This document shows, piece after piece, positions 8,425 through 16,538 of a stretch of DNA of 64,000 bases (the stretch's first letter is position 1; each line of letters starts with the position of its first letter). Under the pieces are notes generated by a model that saw nothing but the letters and a program-made list of their open reading frames with translations, searched no databases and was not told the origin of the DNA. The translations under genes were made by a program, and so were the position numbers. Origin of the DNA: CAZVLQ01 sp964628185 (GTDB lineage Bacteria > Pseudomonadota > Zetaproteobacteria > Mariprofundales > Mariprofundaceae); the NCBI GenBank assembly GCA_964628185.1, contig CAZVLQ010000007.1:26146-90145 (forward strand). The letters are read 5' to 3'.

Positions 8425-8985
8425 TCAAATCGGGTCCTTCTCGGTAAATTTATCGACCTTATATCTGTATATTAGCACATCGGGGTCCCAGAAATCGGCT
8501 GGCAGGCCCGCCTTGAGCCGCAACTGGGCCAGAAATTGCCAGGTATCCGGAAGTTGTTCCCACACCTGCGGCAGGAATGTGGCCTTCTGGTCGCCATACT
8601 GGAATACCACGCCGTCCCGCCCCGGTTCAAGAGCGGCAGTGGCTTCCTGCTCACTGCCGGCTTCCAGGCGTTGCAGCGGCGAAAGCAGGGATACCTCAAT
8701 TCGGACCTTGCCCAGCTCCCCGGCCTTCATCGGCGGGAAGCGGGGGTCATGGAGGGCGGCGGCGACTGCATTGGCGCAAATATCTTCAAACAGGGGGCGA
8801 TGCGCCTCGAGTGAGCCGACGCAACCGCGCAGGGCGCCATTTATTTTCAAGGTGACGAAACAGGCGGCTTTTTCCAGCAGGAAACTGTTCCGGTACGGTG
8901 TAAATCCGTTCAGGGAAAGGCCCAGGGCCTCGGAAATGGCGGCTCTCGCAATGGCGAGAATGACCGGGCCCTTGTCCTCCGGCAT
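8425..8985 (-). CDS. AMMECR1-domain protein (AmmeMemoRadiSam protein A)
   Basis: 186 residues, a single AMMECR1 domain. The diagnostic LRGCVGSLE at about residues 53-61 and the DPRFPPM segment further on are both present. The human homologue is AMMECR1; the bacterial protein has no firmly known biochemical role. Its ATG overlaps the stop codon of the MEMO gene by one base (TGATG), so the two are almost surely translated together. With the MEMO and radical SAM genes it forms the conserved trio. Confidence 0.92.
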   Translation of the reverse strand: MPEDKGPVILAIARAAISEALGLSLNGFTPYRNSFLLEKAACFVTLKINGALRGCVGSLEAHRPLFEDICANAVAAALHDPRFPPMKAGELGKVRIEVSLLSPLQRLEAGSEQEATAALEPGRDGVVFQYGDQKATFLPQVWEQLPDTWQFLAQLRLKAGLPADFWDPDVLIYRYKVDKFTEKDPI

Positions 8986-9782
8986 CAGGCGGCCTCGGTG
9001 AAAGCGAAGGCGCCGTAGCCCACGACCCGCTGCCGGTCTCCGGCCGTGTCACCTGAATTTCTGAGGTCCAGCAGACGGGCGCCGAGAGCCCGCCGTCCGG
9101 CATCGGCCAGCAGGCCGTTGATCGGCGTGGCCCCGCAGGCCTGATCGTGCCGGATGGGCCAGCGCCCGCCGACAACGGCATCGGCCGTACGCCGGTCCGC
9201 TTCCCGGGCCTGCTCGTAGGGCAGATAATGAGACAGGTCGGAACTGATCACGATCAGTGTTTCATCGCCGCCCCACAGCAAATCCAGCACGTCGGCCACA
9301 TCCTCGGGCGCGACATCGCCCACGGCCAGAGGCACGAGGCTGAAATCGTCCAGCGCCCGCTGCAGGAAGGGCAGGTGCACCTCGAGGGAATGCTCCGGAG
9401 CATGCGCCTGCGGGCTGGATACAACCTGGGGAAGGGCCTGAATGGCTCTGATAGCATCGGGATCCAGCGGAATTTTACCCAGCGGCGTGGAGAAGAAATC
9501 CGCTTCGGGCAATGCCAGGCCATAGACCGGAACGTGGTGAACCGGACCCAGCAGCACCACGCGGCTGATTTGAGCCCGGTACTTTTGCAGCTGGGCATAG
9601 GCGCTGGCCGCAATTGGCCCCGAATAAATATAGCCGGCATGCGGAGCGATCAGCGCCTTTGCCCGCATGTCCGCGGCCGGACGTGCCTGCGCCAGCATGT
9701 CATCAACCATCTCGGACAACGTATCCGCTGCGGCCGGATAAAACATGCCGGCAACGGCGGGAGAACGGATTTTCGCATGCAT
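8985..9782 (-). CDS. MEMO-family protein (AmmeMemoRadiSam protein B)
   Basis: 265 residues, related to human MEMO1 and distantly to LigB-type extradiol dioxygenases. The likely metal-site residues are present: His48 in APHAGYIYSG, the LGPVHHVPVYG segment, EHSLEVHLPF, SSDLSHY and a Cys in ACGATPINGLL. MEMO proteins have been proposed to bind copper or iron, but the bacterial function is open. I prefer the ATG at 9782, seven bases behind GAGGAGG. The ATG at 9788 is too close to that site. It heads the memo-ammecr1-radical SAM group. Confidence 0.92.
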   Translation of the reverse strand: MHAKIRSPAVAGMFYPAAADTLSEMVDDMLAQARPAADMRAKALIAPHAGYIYSGPIAASAYAQLQKYRAQISRVVLLGPVHHVPVYGLALPEADFFSTPLGKIPLDPDAIRAIQALPQVVSSPQAHAPEHSLEVHLPFLQRALDDFSLVPLAVGDVAPEDVADVLDLLWGGDETLIVISSDLSHYLPYEQAREADRRTADAVVGGRWPIRHDQACGATPINGLLADAGRRALGARLLDLRNSGDTAGDRQRVVGYGAFAFTEAA

Positions 9783-9845
9783 GCTCATCCCTCCTCGATA
9801 CCCGGTGAAATCATATCACTGTGATTATAGCCGATATGAAGGAAA

Positions 9846-10442
9846 TCAGGACTCCGGGTGATCGCGGTGCCTGTCAATACGGGTTTTGACATGACGGTGG
9901 CCATAGCGGAAGTAGAACCACAATCCGATAGCGGCGGCCAGTACCAGCGTCAGAACAAGCCCCGCCACGCCAAAGCGCTGCAAAATAGCCAGGGCGGCCA
10001 GGCCCAGCATGTGTCCGGCGATATAAATAATAATCGCCCAGCTCAGGCAATTGACAATCTGAAGCAGCAGGAAGCGGGTGGTGCTGATCGAGGAACAGCC
10101 GAACAGGATGGCGGCGACGATACGCGTGCCATACAGATACTGGAAAATGAAGATGGACCAGTGGGCGTATTTATCCAGGATGACATTGGCCTTGGGATAA
10201 TGTCGCTTGAGAAACGGCAGGGCATTGATAAGCGCCATGCCTCGCCAGCGCCCCAGTGAAAAAAAGAACAGGTGGCCCGCATAGGCGCCGGCGGCCGCCG
10301 CCATGATGACGCCGCCGGGATACAACAGGCCGGCGGCCGACAGGGCGGCCGCGGCGATGAATACGGATTCACCCTCGATAAAGGTCCAGATGAATACGGC
10401 CCAGTAGCCGTATTGTTGGACGAAGTGCTGCGCCAGTTCCAT
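9846..10442 (-). CDS. DedA-family membrane protein
   Basis: 198 residues with several hydrophobic segments. Family hallmarks include the acidic motif near the N-terminus (FIEGESVFIAAAALS) and the conserved Gly/Arg region (YGTRIVAAILFGCSS). DedA proteins are inner-membrane members of the VTT superfamily; several recycle undecaprenyl phosphate or scramble lipids, and substrate assignment from sequence is not safe. The start at 10442 (MELAQHFVQQYG) gives the usual DedA length; longer frames run into hisF. The C-terminus is Arg/His-rich and cytosolic. It lies 19 bp behind hisF, where hisI or hisE often stand. Confidence 0.88.
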   Translation of the reverse strand: MELAQHFVQQYGYWAVFIWTFIEGESVFIAAAALSAAGLLYPGGVIMAAAAGAYAGHLFFFSLGRWRGMALINALPFLKRHYPKANVILDKYAHWSIFIFQYLYGTRIVAAILFGCSSISTTRFLLLQIVNCLSWAIIIYIAGHMLGLAALAILQRFGVAGLVLTLVLAAAIGLWFYFRYGHRHVKTRIDRHRDHPES

Positions 10443-10461
10443 GAATATCAGTGAGGGGAAA

Positions 10462-11217
10462 TCACAGGCGCACCTGGATTCCCCTGCCGGCCAGATATTG
10501 CTTTGCCTCACGGATGCTGTGTTCACCGTAATGAAAGATAGAAGCGGCAAGCACCGCATCGGCCCTGCCTTCACGAAGACCTTCCGCCAGATGATCAAGC
10601 GCACCCACGCCGCCGGAAGCAATCACATTGGCCGATACCGCTTCGGCCACGGCGCGTGTCAACGCAATATCATATCCTTTCCGGGTGCCGTCGCGATCCA
10701 TGCTGGTCAGAAGTATCTCCCCCGCGCCACGATCACTCATGCGCCGGGCCCAGTCCACCGCATCAATGCCGGTGGGCCTGCGTCCTCCATGCGTGAAGCA
10801 TTCCCAGTGATCGCCGGTACGCTTCGCATCAATGGCGACAACGATCGTGGATGAACCGAAGCGTTCCGCCGCCCGGCTGACCAGTTCAGGTTTCTTCAAT
10901 GCCGCCGTATTGATGGAAATCTTGTCCGCTCCGGCCTGCAGCAGCTTGCCGATATCCGCAAGGGTTTGTACGCCGCCGCCGACGGTGAGCGGCATGAACA
11001 CGTTTTCAGCCACGCGCGTCACCATCTCATACAACGTGGCGCGATTTTCATGGCTGGCCCGGATATCGAGAAAGCAAAGCTCATCGGCGCCCTCCGCATC
11101 ATAGCGTATCGCGGCCTCCACCGGGTCGCCCGCGTCCACGATGTCGACAAACTTTACACCCTTGACCACGCGGCCGTCGGCAACATCAAGGCAGGGGATA
11201 ATCCTTTTTGATAACAT
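10462..11217 (-). CDS. hisF: Imidazole glycerol phosphate synthase cyclase subunit
   Basis: 251 residues, a TIM barrel. HisF uses ammonia delivered by HisH to turn PRFAR into imidazole glycerol phosphate and AICAR. The start MLSKRIIPCLDVADGRVVKG is the standard HisF N-terminus with catalytic Asp11. The second-half phosphate site (ASGGVGALDHL) and DRDGTRKGYD are intact. The start at 11217 is chosen on this basis; no clear Shine-Dalgarno sequence stands before it because an 8-bp-period repeat fills the hisA-hisF junction. Confidence 0.95.
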   Translation of the reverse strand: MLSKRIIPCLDVADGRVVKGVKFVDIVDAGDPVEAAIRYDAEGADELCFLDIRASHENRATLYEMVTRVAENVFMPLTVGGGVQTLADIGKLLQAGADKISINTAALKKPELVSRAAERFGSSTIVVAIDAKRTGDHWECFTHGGRRPTGIDAVDWARRMSDRGAGEILLTSMDRDGTRKGYDIALTRAVAEAVSANVIASGGVGALDHLAEGLREGRADAVLAASIFHYGEHSIREAKQYLAGRGIQVRL

Positions 11218-11226
11218 CAGGATGAA

Positions 11227-11250
11227 CCACAAAGGCGCAAAGCCACAAGA
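11227..11250. repeat. Octanucleotide-period repeat in hisA-hisF junction
   Basis: Three units CCACAAAG, GCGCAAAG, CCACAAGA with an 8-bp period. They lie immediately upstream of the hisF start and directly behind the hisA stop, and occupy the place where a hisF ribosome-binding site is expected. Confidence 0.55.
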
Positions 11251-11254
11251 TTGA

Positions 11255-11980
11255 TCATTTCAAAAGCTCCATGGCGGCGGCGAAATCCAGCGTGCCTTCG
11301 TAAATGGCACGACCGGTGATGGCGCCGCAGATACCGGCATCAGTATACCCGGCGCATGCCTTCACATCTTCCAGTGTTGAAATACCGCCGGAGGCAATAA
11401 CCGGAATGGAAACGGATTGGGCTAAATTCAGGGTTTCATCAATATTGGGGCCGGTCAGCATGCCGTCCCGGGCAATGTCCGTGTAAATGATCGCGGCCAC
11501 GCCCGCATCTTCAAAGCGCCGGGCGAGATCAGTCGCGGCGACATTGGTGACGTCATCCCAACCGTGCACGGCAACCATGCCGCCTTTGGCGTCAATGCCA
11601 ACACAGATTTGCCCGGGAAAGGCTGTGCATGCATCCGTCACAAGCCGGGGGTTAGACACGGCAATGGAACCAAGGATGACGCGCCCGACGCCGAGGCTCA
11701 GCGTTTTTGCAATCGTTTCCAGATCACGCAGGCCGCCGCCCAGTTGAACGGGAATGGAAAGCTGCGTGCAGATGCCGCGAACAGCATTGCGATTCTCCGG
11801 TTTTCCTGCAAAGGCGCCGTCCAGATCCACCACGTGCAGTCGCGTGGCGCCCATAGACTGCCAGTGCAGCGCCATCGCCGCCGGATCGTCACCATAGTCG
11901 GTGGCATCCTCCATGCGTCCCTGTTTCAGCCGCACGCAATGCCCGCCCTTCAGGTCAATAGCGGGAATTAACTCGAACAT
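11255..11980 (-). CDS. hisA: ProFAR isomerase (HisA)
   Basis: 241 residues, a TIM barrel paralogous to HisF. It isomerises ProFAR to PRFAR in histidine synthesis. The N-terminal IPAIDLKGGHCVRLKQG with the catalytic Asp9, the DLDGAFAG and YTDIARDGMLTGPN segments and the phosphate loop ASGGIS are all present. It is separated from hisH by a toxin-antitoxin pair and lies 38 bp before hisF. The leader of 84 bp to the toxin gene shows no strong ribosome-binding site. Confidence 0.95.
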   Translation of the reverse strand: MFELIPAIDLKGGHCVRLKQGRMEDATDYGDDPAAMALHWQSMGATRLHVVDLDGAFAGKPENRNAVRGICTQLSIPVQLGGGLRDLETIAKTLSLGVGRVILGSIAVSNPRLVTDACTAFPGQICVGIDAKGGMVAVHGWDDVTNVAATDLARRFEDAGVAAIIYTDIARDGMLTGPNIDETLNLAQSVSIPVIASGGISTLEDVKACAGYTDAGICGAITGRAIYEGTLDFAAAMELLK

Positions 11981-12064
11981 AACACTTTAACCCATTGATT
12001 CCATTTTAATAATAGCTCCGTCACCATCAGTCGTGTCAGGTTTTGACATTGTGGTTCACTTTCA

Positions 12065-12493
12065 TTATCCAACCAGGAACGGATTGATGATGGTTAATTC
12101 CTGGATAGTCTGTCCATGTTGCAGGTCTTCCGAATAAAGGGTTTCGCACCCGGCATTCAGGCCCGCCGTGATGATCATGGCATCATACAGGGCATACCCC
12201 CACCGCTTTGATATTTCCAGCGCTTTGGAATAATAAGCCATGCACGGGAATACCTCGCACAGTGGCGTCAGCACCTTTTGCAGATACGTATCTGCGTCAG
12301 TCAGGGTTAATGGCGGCGAAAACTTGCGTGTTGCCACGTTCAGAAATTCCTGAACCACCTGATAGCTGATGAAGCCCTGTTGTGTGTTCAGCGCGGTTGA
12401 TATCAGCCGGCGAGCGGTCTGTTGCTTGGCGGGAGCATCCGCATCGAAGGTGTAGACGAGAATATTCGTATCAAGAAAAAATTTACCGCTCAT
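12065..12493 (-). CDS. PIN-domain toxin (VapC-like ribonuclease)
   Basis: 142 residues. The PIN-domain acidic residues are in place: Asp8 in FLDTNILVY, Glu49 in VVQEFLNV, Asp104 in ALYDAMI and Asp123 in YSEDLQHG. VapC-type toxins are magnesium-dependent RNases, commonly cutting tRNA or rRNA. It overlaps its partner antitoxin by 11 bp. The pair interrupts the histidine operon between hisH and hisA, on the same strand. The target RNA cannot be read from the sequence. Confidence 0.87.
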   Translation of the reverse strand: MSGKFFLDTNILVYTFDADAPAKQQTARRLISTALNTQQGFISYQVVQEFLNVATRKFSPPLTLTDADTYLQKVLTPLCEVFPCMAYYSKALEISKRWGYALYDAMIITAGLNAGCETLYSEDLQHGQTIQELTIINPFLVG

Positions 12494-12704
12494 TCATCTC
12501 GTCCCGGCTGTAATGCCTGCCGGCATGGGCATAGGACAAATTCTGCATCAGCGCTTCATAATCCGTGGCCACCTCTTTTTGCCTGACATAGCGTGTAAGC
12601 CATTGACGGAACATGGCGTTAAGGGTCGTATGCTCCTGCTGCGCATTCTTTCTCGCCTGACGGATCAAGGCTTCCTCGGCACTCAGGGTCACATTTTTCA
12701 GCAT
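12483..12704 (-). CDS. Antitoxin of the PIN toxin pair
   Basis: 73 residues, beginning MLKNVTLSAEEALIRQARK, the beta-strand plus helix start of ribbon-helix-helix-like antitoxins, with a charged C-terminal tail that would wrap the toxin. An AGGAGG site stands before the ATG. It overlaps the toxin gene by 11 bp. A perfect inverted repeat lies 28 bp upstream of the start and is the probable operator. Family name uncertain; pairing with the PIN gene is firm. Confidence 0.82.
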   Translation of the reverse strand: MLKNVTLSAEEALIRQARKNAQQEHTTLNAMFRQWLTRYVRQKEVATDYEALMQNLSYAHAGRHYSRDEMNER

Positions 12705-12731
12705 GGCAGCCTCCTTTACACATTAATAGCG

Positions 12732-12748
12732 TACACGAATCTCGTGTA
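12732..12748. promoter_or_regulatory. Operator of the PIN toxin-antitoxin operon
   Basis: A perfect palindrome TACACGA-ATC-TCGTGTA, 28 bp before the antitoxin start and 34 bp after the end of hisH. Its position fits autorepression by the antitoxin or the antitoxin-toxin complex, as is usual for type II pairs. Confidence 0.65.
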
Positions 12749-12782
12749 ATGTCAAGCCATATACCGTACAATTAAGAGCCTC

Positions 12783-13406
12783 TTATGGGTTCCATTTTAG
12801 AAAAGTATTTAGCATTTTCAGGCCAACTTGCTGTGATTTTTCCGGGTGGAACTGGACGCCGATGGCATTGTCCCGGCCGATGGCGCAGGCAAAGCGGATG
12901 CCGCCGTAATCGCAATGCGCCAGGGCGTGCCCTGATTCATCAGGGACGCAATAATAGGAATGAACAAAGTAACACTGCCGCTTGTTCAGCGCTTTCAGCA
13001 CCGGATGCGGGTTGTCAGGCAGCAGCACATGATTCCAGCCCATGTGCGGAATCTTGAATCCACCGGCCGGAAAATCATCGGGAAAGCGAACGACATTCCC
13101 CGGAATAATCCCGAGTCCCTTATGCTCGCCGAACTCAAAGGAGCGGCTCATCAGAACCTGCATGCCGAGGCAGATGCCGAGAAACGGGGCCCCGTTCTCA
13201 ATTTGCGACCGGATGGCTTCATCCATGCCCGTTTCATGCAGGCGCGCCATACAGTCCCGGAACGCCCCGACGCCGGGCAGCACGATGCGCTCTGCGTGCG
13301 CAAGTCCCGCCGGCTCCCGCACCAGGCGGACACGGCCGCCGGCCCGTTCCAGGGCCTTGGCTACCGAATGCAGGTTTCCCATGCCGTAATCAATCAGTGC
13401 AATCAT
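12783..13406 (-). CDS. hisH: Imidazole glycerol phosphate synthase glutaminase subunit
   Basis: 207 residues, a class I glutamine amidotransferase that supplies ammonia to HisF. The nucleophile is Cys79 in FLGICLGMQ, and the His-Glu pair is in VQFHPEKSQ near the C-terminus. The N-terminus MIALIDYGMGNLHSVAKAL is the usual one. It is separated from hisB by a 215-bp gap with a heptanucleotide repeat array and from hisA by the toxin-antitoxin pair, although subunits HisH and HisF act together. Confidence 0.95.
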   Translation of the reverse strand: MIALIDYGMGNLHSVAKALERAGGRVRLVREPAGLAHAERIVLPGVGAFRDCMARLHETGMDEAIRSQIENGAPFLGICLGMQVLMSRSFEFGEHKGLGIIPGNVVRFPDDFPAGGFKIPHMGWNHVLLPDNPHPVLKALNKRQCYFVHSYYCVPDESGHALAHCDYGGIRFACAIGRDNAIGVQFHPEKSQQVGLKMLNTFLKWNP

Positions 13407-13440
13407 GAGATTCCGTGAAGGGTGAGGGGAAAGAGGAAAG

Positions 13441-13496
13441 TTGGCAGTCGGCAGTTATCAGTAGGCAGTGTACTGACGTCCGGTGCCTGATGGCTG
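13441..13496. repeat. Degenerate heptanucleotide array, copy A
   Basis: Eight 7-bp units: TTGGCAG, TCGGCAG, TTATCAG, TAGGCAG, TGTACTG, ACGTCCG, GTGCCTG, ATGGCTG. The first units match copy B at 29047, including the 18-bp string from 13438 to 13455. The rest of the 215-bp hisB-hisH gap shows no gene. Confidence 0.7.
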
Positions 13497-13621
13497 AGCA
13501 ATAAGAATTGGTGACTGGTAAAAAGAGACAAATTATGAATCACGTATTACAGAATTGGTGAGGGTTAGTCCCCATATCCCAGCTTTTCTTCTTCTTTCAT
13601 CAGTCCCCATCCGAATTTTCC

Positions 13622-14209
13622 TTACAACGCGCCCTTGGTTGACGGAATGCCGGTCTGGCGCGGGTCGGGCTCCACGGCCATGCGCAGGGCGCGGCCGAAG
13701 GCCTTGAACACCGTTTCAATCATGTGGTGGTTGTTGTCACCGCGTATAGCGTCGATGTGCAGGGTGAGCTTGCCGTGGTTGGTGATGGCCTGAAAAAATT
13801 CCTTGAACAGATCCACGTCAAAATCGCCGACGCGCTCCTTGGGAAAACGCACATGGTATTCCAGTCCCGGCCGTCCCGAAAGATCAAGCACGACGCGGGA
13901 AAGCGCCTCATCGAGCGGCACATAGGCATGACCGTAGCGGCGGATGCCGGCCTTGTCGCCAAGGGCGTCATGCAGAGCCTCGCCGAAACAGATACCGATA
14001 TCTTCCACGGTGTGATGGTCGTCGATCTCCCGATCGCCCCTGGCCGTTATATTCAGATCAACGAGCCCGTGGCGCGCCACCTGTTCCAGCATATGATCCA
14101 GAAACGGAATCGATGTACTGATGTCGGCATTGTCACCGCCATCCAGGCCGAGCGTGAGTTCAATCTCGGTTTCCTGGGTCTTGCGCGTAATGGATGCGTT
14201 TCTGTTCAT
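13622..14209 (-). CDS. hisB: Imidazoleglycerol-phosphate dehydratase
   Basis: 195 residues, the monofunctional dehydratase without the phosphatase domain fused in enteric bacteria. It removes water from imidazole glycerol phosphate to give imidazole acetol phosphate. The manganese-binding histidine motifs DDHHTVEDIG and DNNHHMIE are present, as is FLDHMLEQVARHG. The start overlaps the hisC stop by four bases. Histidinol phosphatase must therefore be a separate gene, not seen here. Confidence 0.95.
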   Translation of the reverse strand: MNRNASITRKTQETEIELTLGLDGGDNADISTSIPFLDHMLEQVARHGLVDLNITARGDREIDDHHTVEDIGICFGEALHDALGDKAGIRRYGHAYVPLDEALSRVVLDLSGRPGLEYHVRFPKERVGDFDVDLFKEFFQAITNHGKLTLHIDAIRGDNNHHMIETVFKAFGRALRMAVEPDPRQTGIPSTKGAL

Positions 14210-15240
14210 GGTAGCACCTCCCTGAGGCTGGAAAGAAACTGTTCATTTTCTTCGGGCAGGCCGATGGTGACGCGCAGACAGTTCTTCATCAAGCCGCCCG
14301 TGCCATGCAAGTTCCTGACCAGAATACCGCGTTGTACAAGACCCGCGAATGCGGCATCCGCGTCCGGGACGCGCAGCAGCAGGAAATTGGTTTGTGAGGG
14401 ATAGGCCGTTACGCCATTCATACGGGTGAGTTCATTCAACACACGCTGGCGTTCATCGCGGATGCGACTGATCTGATCCTCGAAGGCATCGAAATGGTCG
14501 AGAAAGAAGCGTAGGGATGCCTGTCCCGGGCTGTTGATATTGTAGGGCAGACGAACCTTGTTGATCTCCGCGATGGTATCGGCGTGGCCAAGCGCATAGC
14601 CGATTCTCAGACCGGCCATTCCCAGCTTGGAAAAGGTACGCAGCACGATCACATGGGTTGCGAGCATATCCACATAGGTTTCATCGGAGAAAGGGCGGTA
14701 GGCTTCATCGATTACCAGCATTCCCTGAAAAGCGCCTGCGATTTTCCGGACAGTTTCACGTGGCCACAGATTGCCCGTGGGATTGTTCGGACAGGCCAGA
14801 AAGGCGATGGCCACCTTTTCGTGGGCGCAAACACGCAGAAAGGCATCGGCACTGAGATTGAAATTCCTGTCCAGTGGTATGGTCGCCACGGGCCGTCTCA
14901 GCCAGCGGGAAATGATTTCATACATGGAAAAGGTGGGTTGCGGCAGGATACAGCTTCCCTGATCGGCCGCCATCAGCATCATCTGGATGATTTCATCCGA
15001 GCCATTGCCGAGCAGCACCTGATCGCCATGCACGCCATCCCGCTCGGCGATGGCCTGGCGCAGGGCATGCATTTGTGCATCCGGATAGCGATTGATATTC
15101 AGGTTGCTGATCAGCCTGCTCCATGGTGCTCTGAGCGTATCGGGCAAGGCATAGGGATTTTCCATCGCATCAAGCTTGATAAGCCCGTCCGCATCCTGAA
15201 CGTGATAGGCGGCAAGCGCCTTGATATCCTTCCTGATCAT
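14206..15240 (-). CDS. hisC: Histidinol-phosphate aminotransferase
   Basis: 344 residues, a fold type I PLP enzyme that makes histidinol phosphate. ANPYALP-type N-terminal wording (ENPYALPDTL), the substrate region GNGSDEIIQMM, the FLACPNNPTGNLW motif, the DEAYRPFSDETY segment and the PLP lysine region LRTFSKLGMAGLRIGYA are present. It overlaps hisD by four bases upstream and hisB by four downstream, so the three are tightly coupled. Confidence 0.95.
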   Translation of the reverse strand: MIRKDIKALAAYHVQDADGLIKLDAMENPYALPDTLRAPWSRLISNLNINRYPDAQMHALRQAIAERDGVHGDQVLLGNGSDEIIQMMLMAADQGSCILPQPTFSMYEIISRWLRRPVATIPLDRNFNLSADAFLRVCAHEKVAIAFLACPNNPTGNLWPRETVRKIAGAFQGMLVIDEAYRPFSDETYVDMLATHVIVLRTFSKLGMAGLRIGYALGHADTIAEINKVRLPYNINSPGQASLRFFLDHFDAFEDQISRIRDERQRVLNELTRMNGVTAYPSQTNFLLLRVPDADAAFAGLVQRGILVRNLHGTGGLMKNCLRVTIGLPEENEQFLSSLREVLP

Positions 15241-16538
15241 TCAGTGCCCCGCAGCCGAAGTTCAATACTCAGGGCATGGGCATCCAGGCCTTCCCGGTGC
15301 GCCAGGTGAGCGGCGGCGGGTCCAAGGTCGGCGATGCTCCGTTGTTTCGCCCGGATAATGCTGCTGCGCTTGATAAAATCATAAACGCCCAGAGCCGAGG
15401 AAAAGCGTGCGGTCCGGTTGGTGGGCAACACATGGTTGGGGCCGGCAATGTAATCACCGATTGCTTCCGGTGTGAAATGGCCAAGGAAGATGGCGCCGGC
15501 ATGGCGGATGTAGGGCAGCAGCACATCCGGGTCGTTCAGCGCCAGTTGCAGGTGCTCGGGCGCAATGCGGTTAACGATATCCGCCGCAGTGGACAGATCG
15601 GGCACATGGATCAGGGCGGCGTGCGCCTTGATGGACGCACGGGCGATTGCGGACCGGGGCAGGGTGGTAAGCAGTTCCTCAATCCGGTCCGAAACTGCGT
15701 CAAGCAGTGCGGCATCGGTGGAAATCAGGATGCTCTGGGCGGCCTCATCATGTTCCGCCTGGGAAAGAAAATCCGCCGCCAGCCAGGCGGGATTGACGGC
15801 ATCGGCCACGATGACGATTTCCGAAGGGCCGGCGATCATGTCTATGCCGCATATACCGAACACCTGTCGTTTGGCGGCGGCGACATAGCGGTTGCCCGGG
15901 CCGACGATCTTGTCCACGGCGGGAACGGATTCCGTACCATGGGCAAGGGCAGCGATGGCCTGGGCGCCACCGATGGCAAAGACCCGGTGAACACCGGCAA
16001 GATGGGCGGCGGCAAGCACCAGTTCATTCACCTCATGTCCGGGGGCGGGAACGACCATGATGATTTCATCCACACCGGCCACCCTGGCCGGTATGGCGTT
16101 CATCAGTACGGATGACGGATAGGCCGCCTTGCCGCCGGGTACGTACAGGCCGGCGCGATCCACCGGCGTGATGCGCTGTCCCAGGGTGAGGCCGGATTCA
16201 TCGTGAAACTCCCAGTTTTCCTGCCGCTGGTATTCGTGATAGGCCCGGATTCGGGCCGCGGCCAGCTCCAGGGCCTCGCGATCAGTTTCCGGCAACGCCT
16301 GCCATGCCGCCTCAAGATTGCTCCGGGGAATGACAAGGGTTTCAGGCGTGCAGTCCCAGCCGTCAAAACGACGGGTGTATTCGCACAGGGCCGCATCCCC
16401 GCGCCGGCGTACATCGTCAATAATGCCGGCAACGGCTTGCTGAATATCCGCGCCGGTGTCGGTTTCACGCGACAGCAATGCTTCCAGCCCGGCGTCAAAG
16501 TCCGCCTGGCCGGCGTGCAGGCGTCTGATGTTGCTCAT
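15237..16538 (-). CDS. hisD: Histidinol dehydrogenase
   Basis: 433 residues, NAD- and zinc-dependent, oxidising histidinol to histidine in two steps. GPGNRYVAAAKRQVFG, the AGPSEIVIVAD signature, SQAEHDEAAQ with its zinc ligands and the C-terminal HAxFLGxxxPEAIGDY region are intact. Length is normal. Its start overlaps the hisG stop by four bases, and its stop overlaps the hisC start. Confidence 0.96.
   Translation of the reverse strand: MSNIRRLHAGQADFDAGLEALLSRETDTGADIQQAVAGIIDDVRRRGDAALCEYTRRFDGWDCTPETLVIPRSNLEAAWQALPETDREALELAAARIRAYHEYQRQENWEFHDESGLTLGQRITPVDRAGLYVPGGKAAYPSSVLMNAIPARVAGVDEIIMVVPAPGHEVNELVLAAAHLAGVHRVFAIGGAQAIAALAHGTESVPAVDKIVGPGNRYVAAAKRQVFGICGIDMIAGPSEIVIVADAVNPAWLAADFLSQAEHDEAAQSILISTDAALLDAVSDRIEELLTTLPRSAIARASIKAHAALIHVPDLSTAADIVNRIAPEHLQLALNDPDVLLPYIRHAGAIFLGHFTPEAIGDYIAGPNHVLPTNRTARFSSALGVYDFIKRSSIIRAKQRSIADLGPAAAHLAHREGLDAHALSIELRLRGTE

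Noticed and set aside
7376..9824. Plus-strand frames antisense to the AmmeMemoRadiSam genes
   Set aside because: They lie opposite well-identified genes and show no domain or ribosome-binding site.
13441..13496. Heptanucleotide units as a CRISPR array
   Set aside because: The period is 7 bp with no separate spacers and there are no cas genes.
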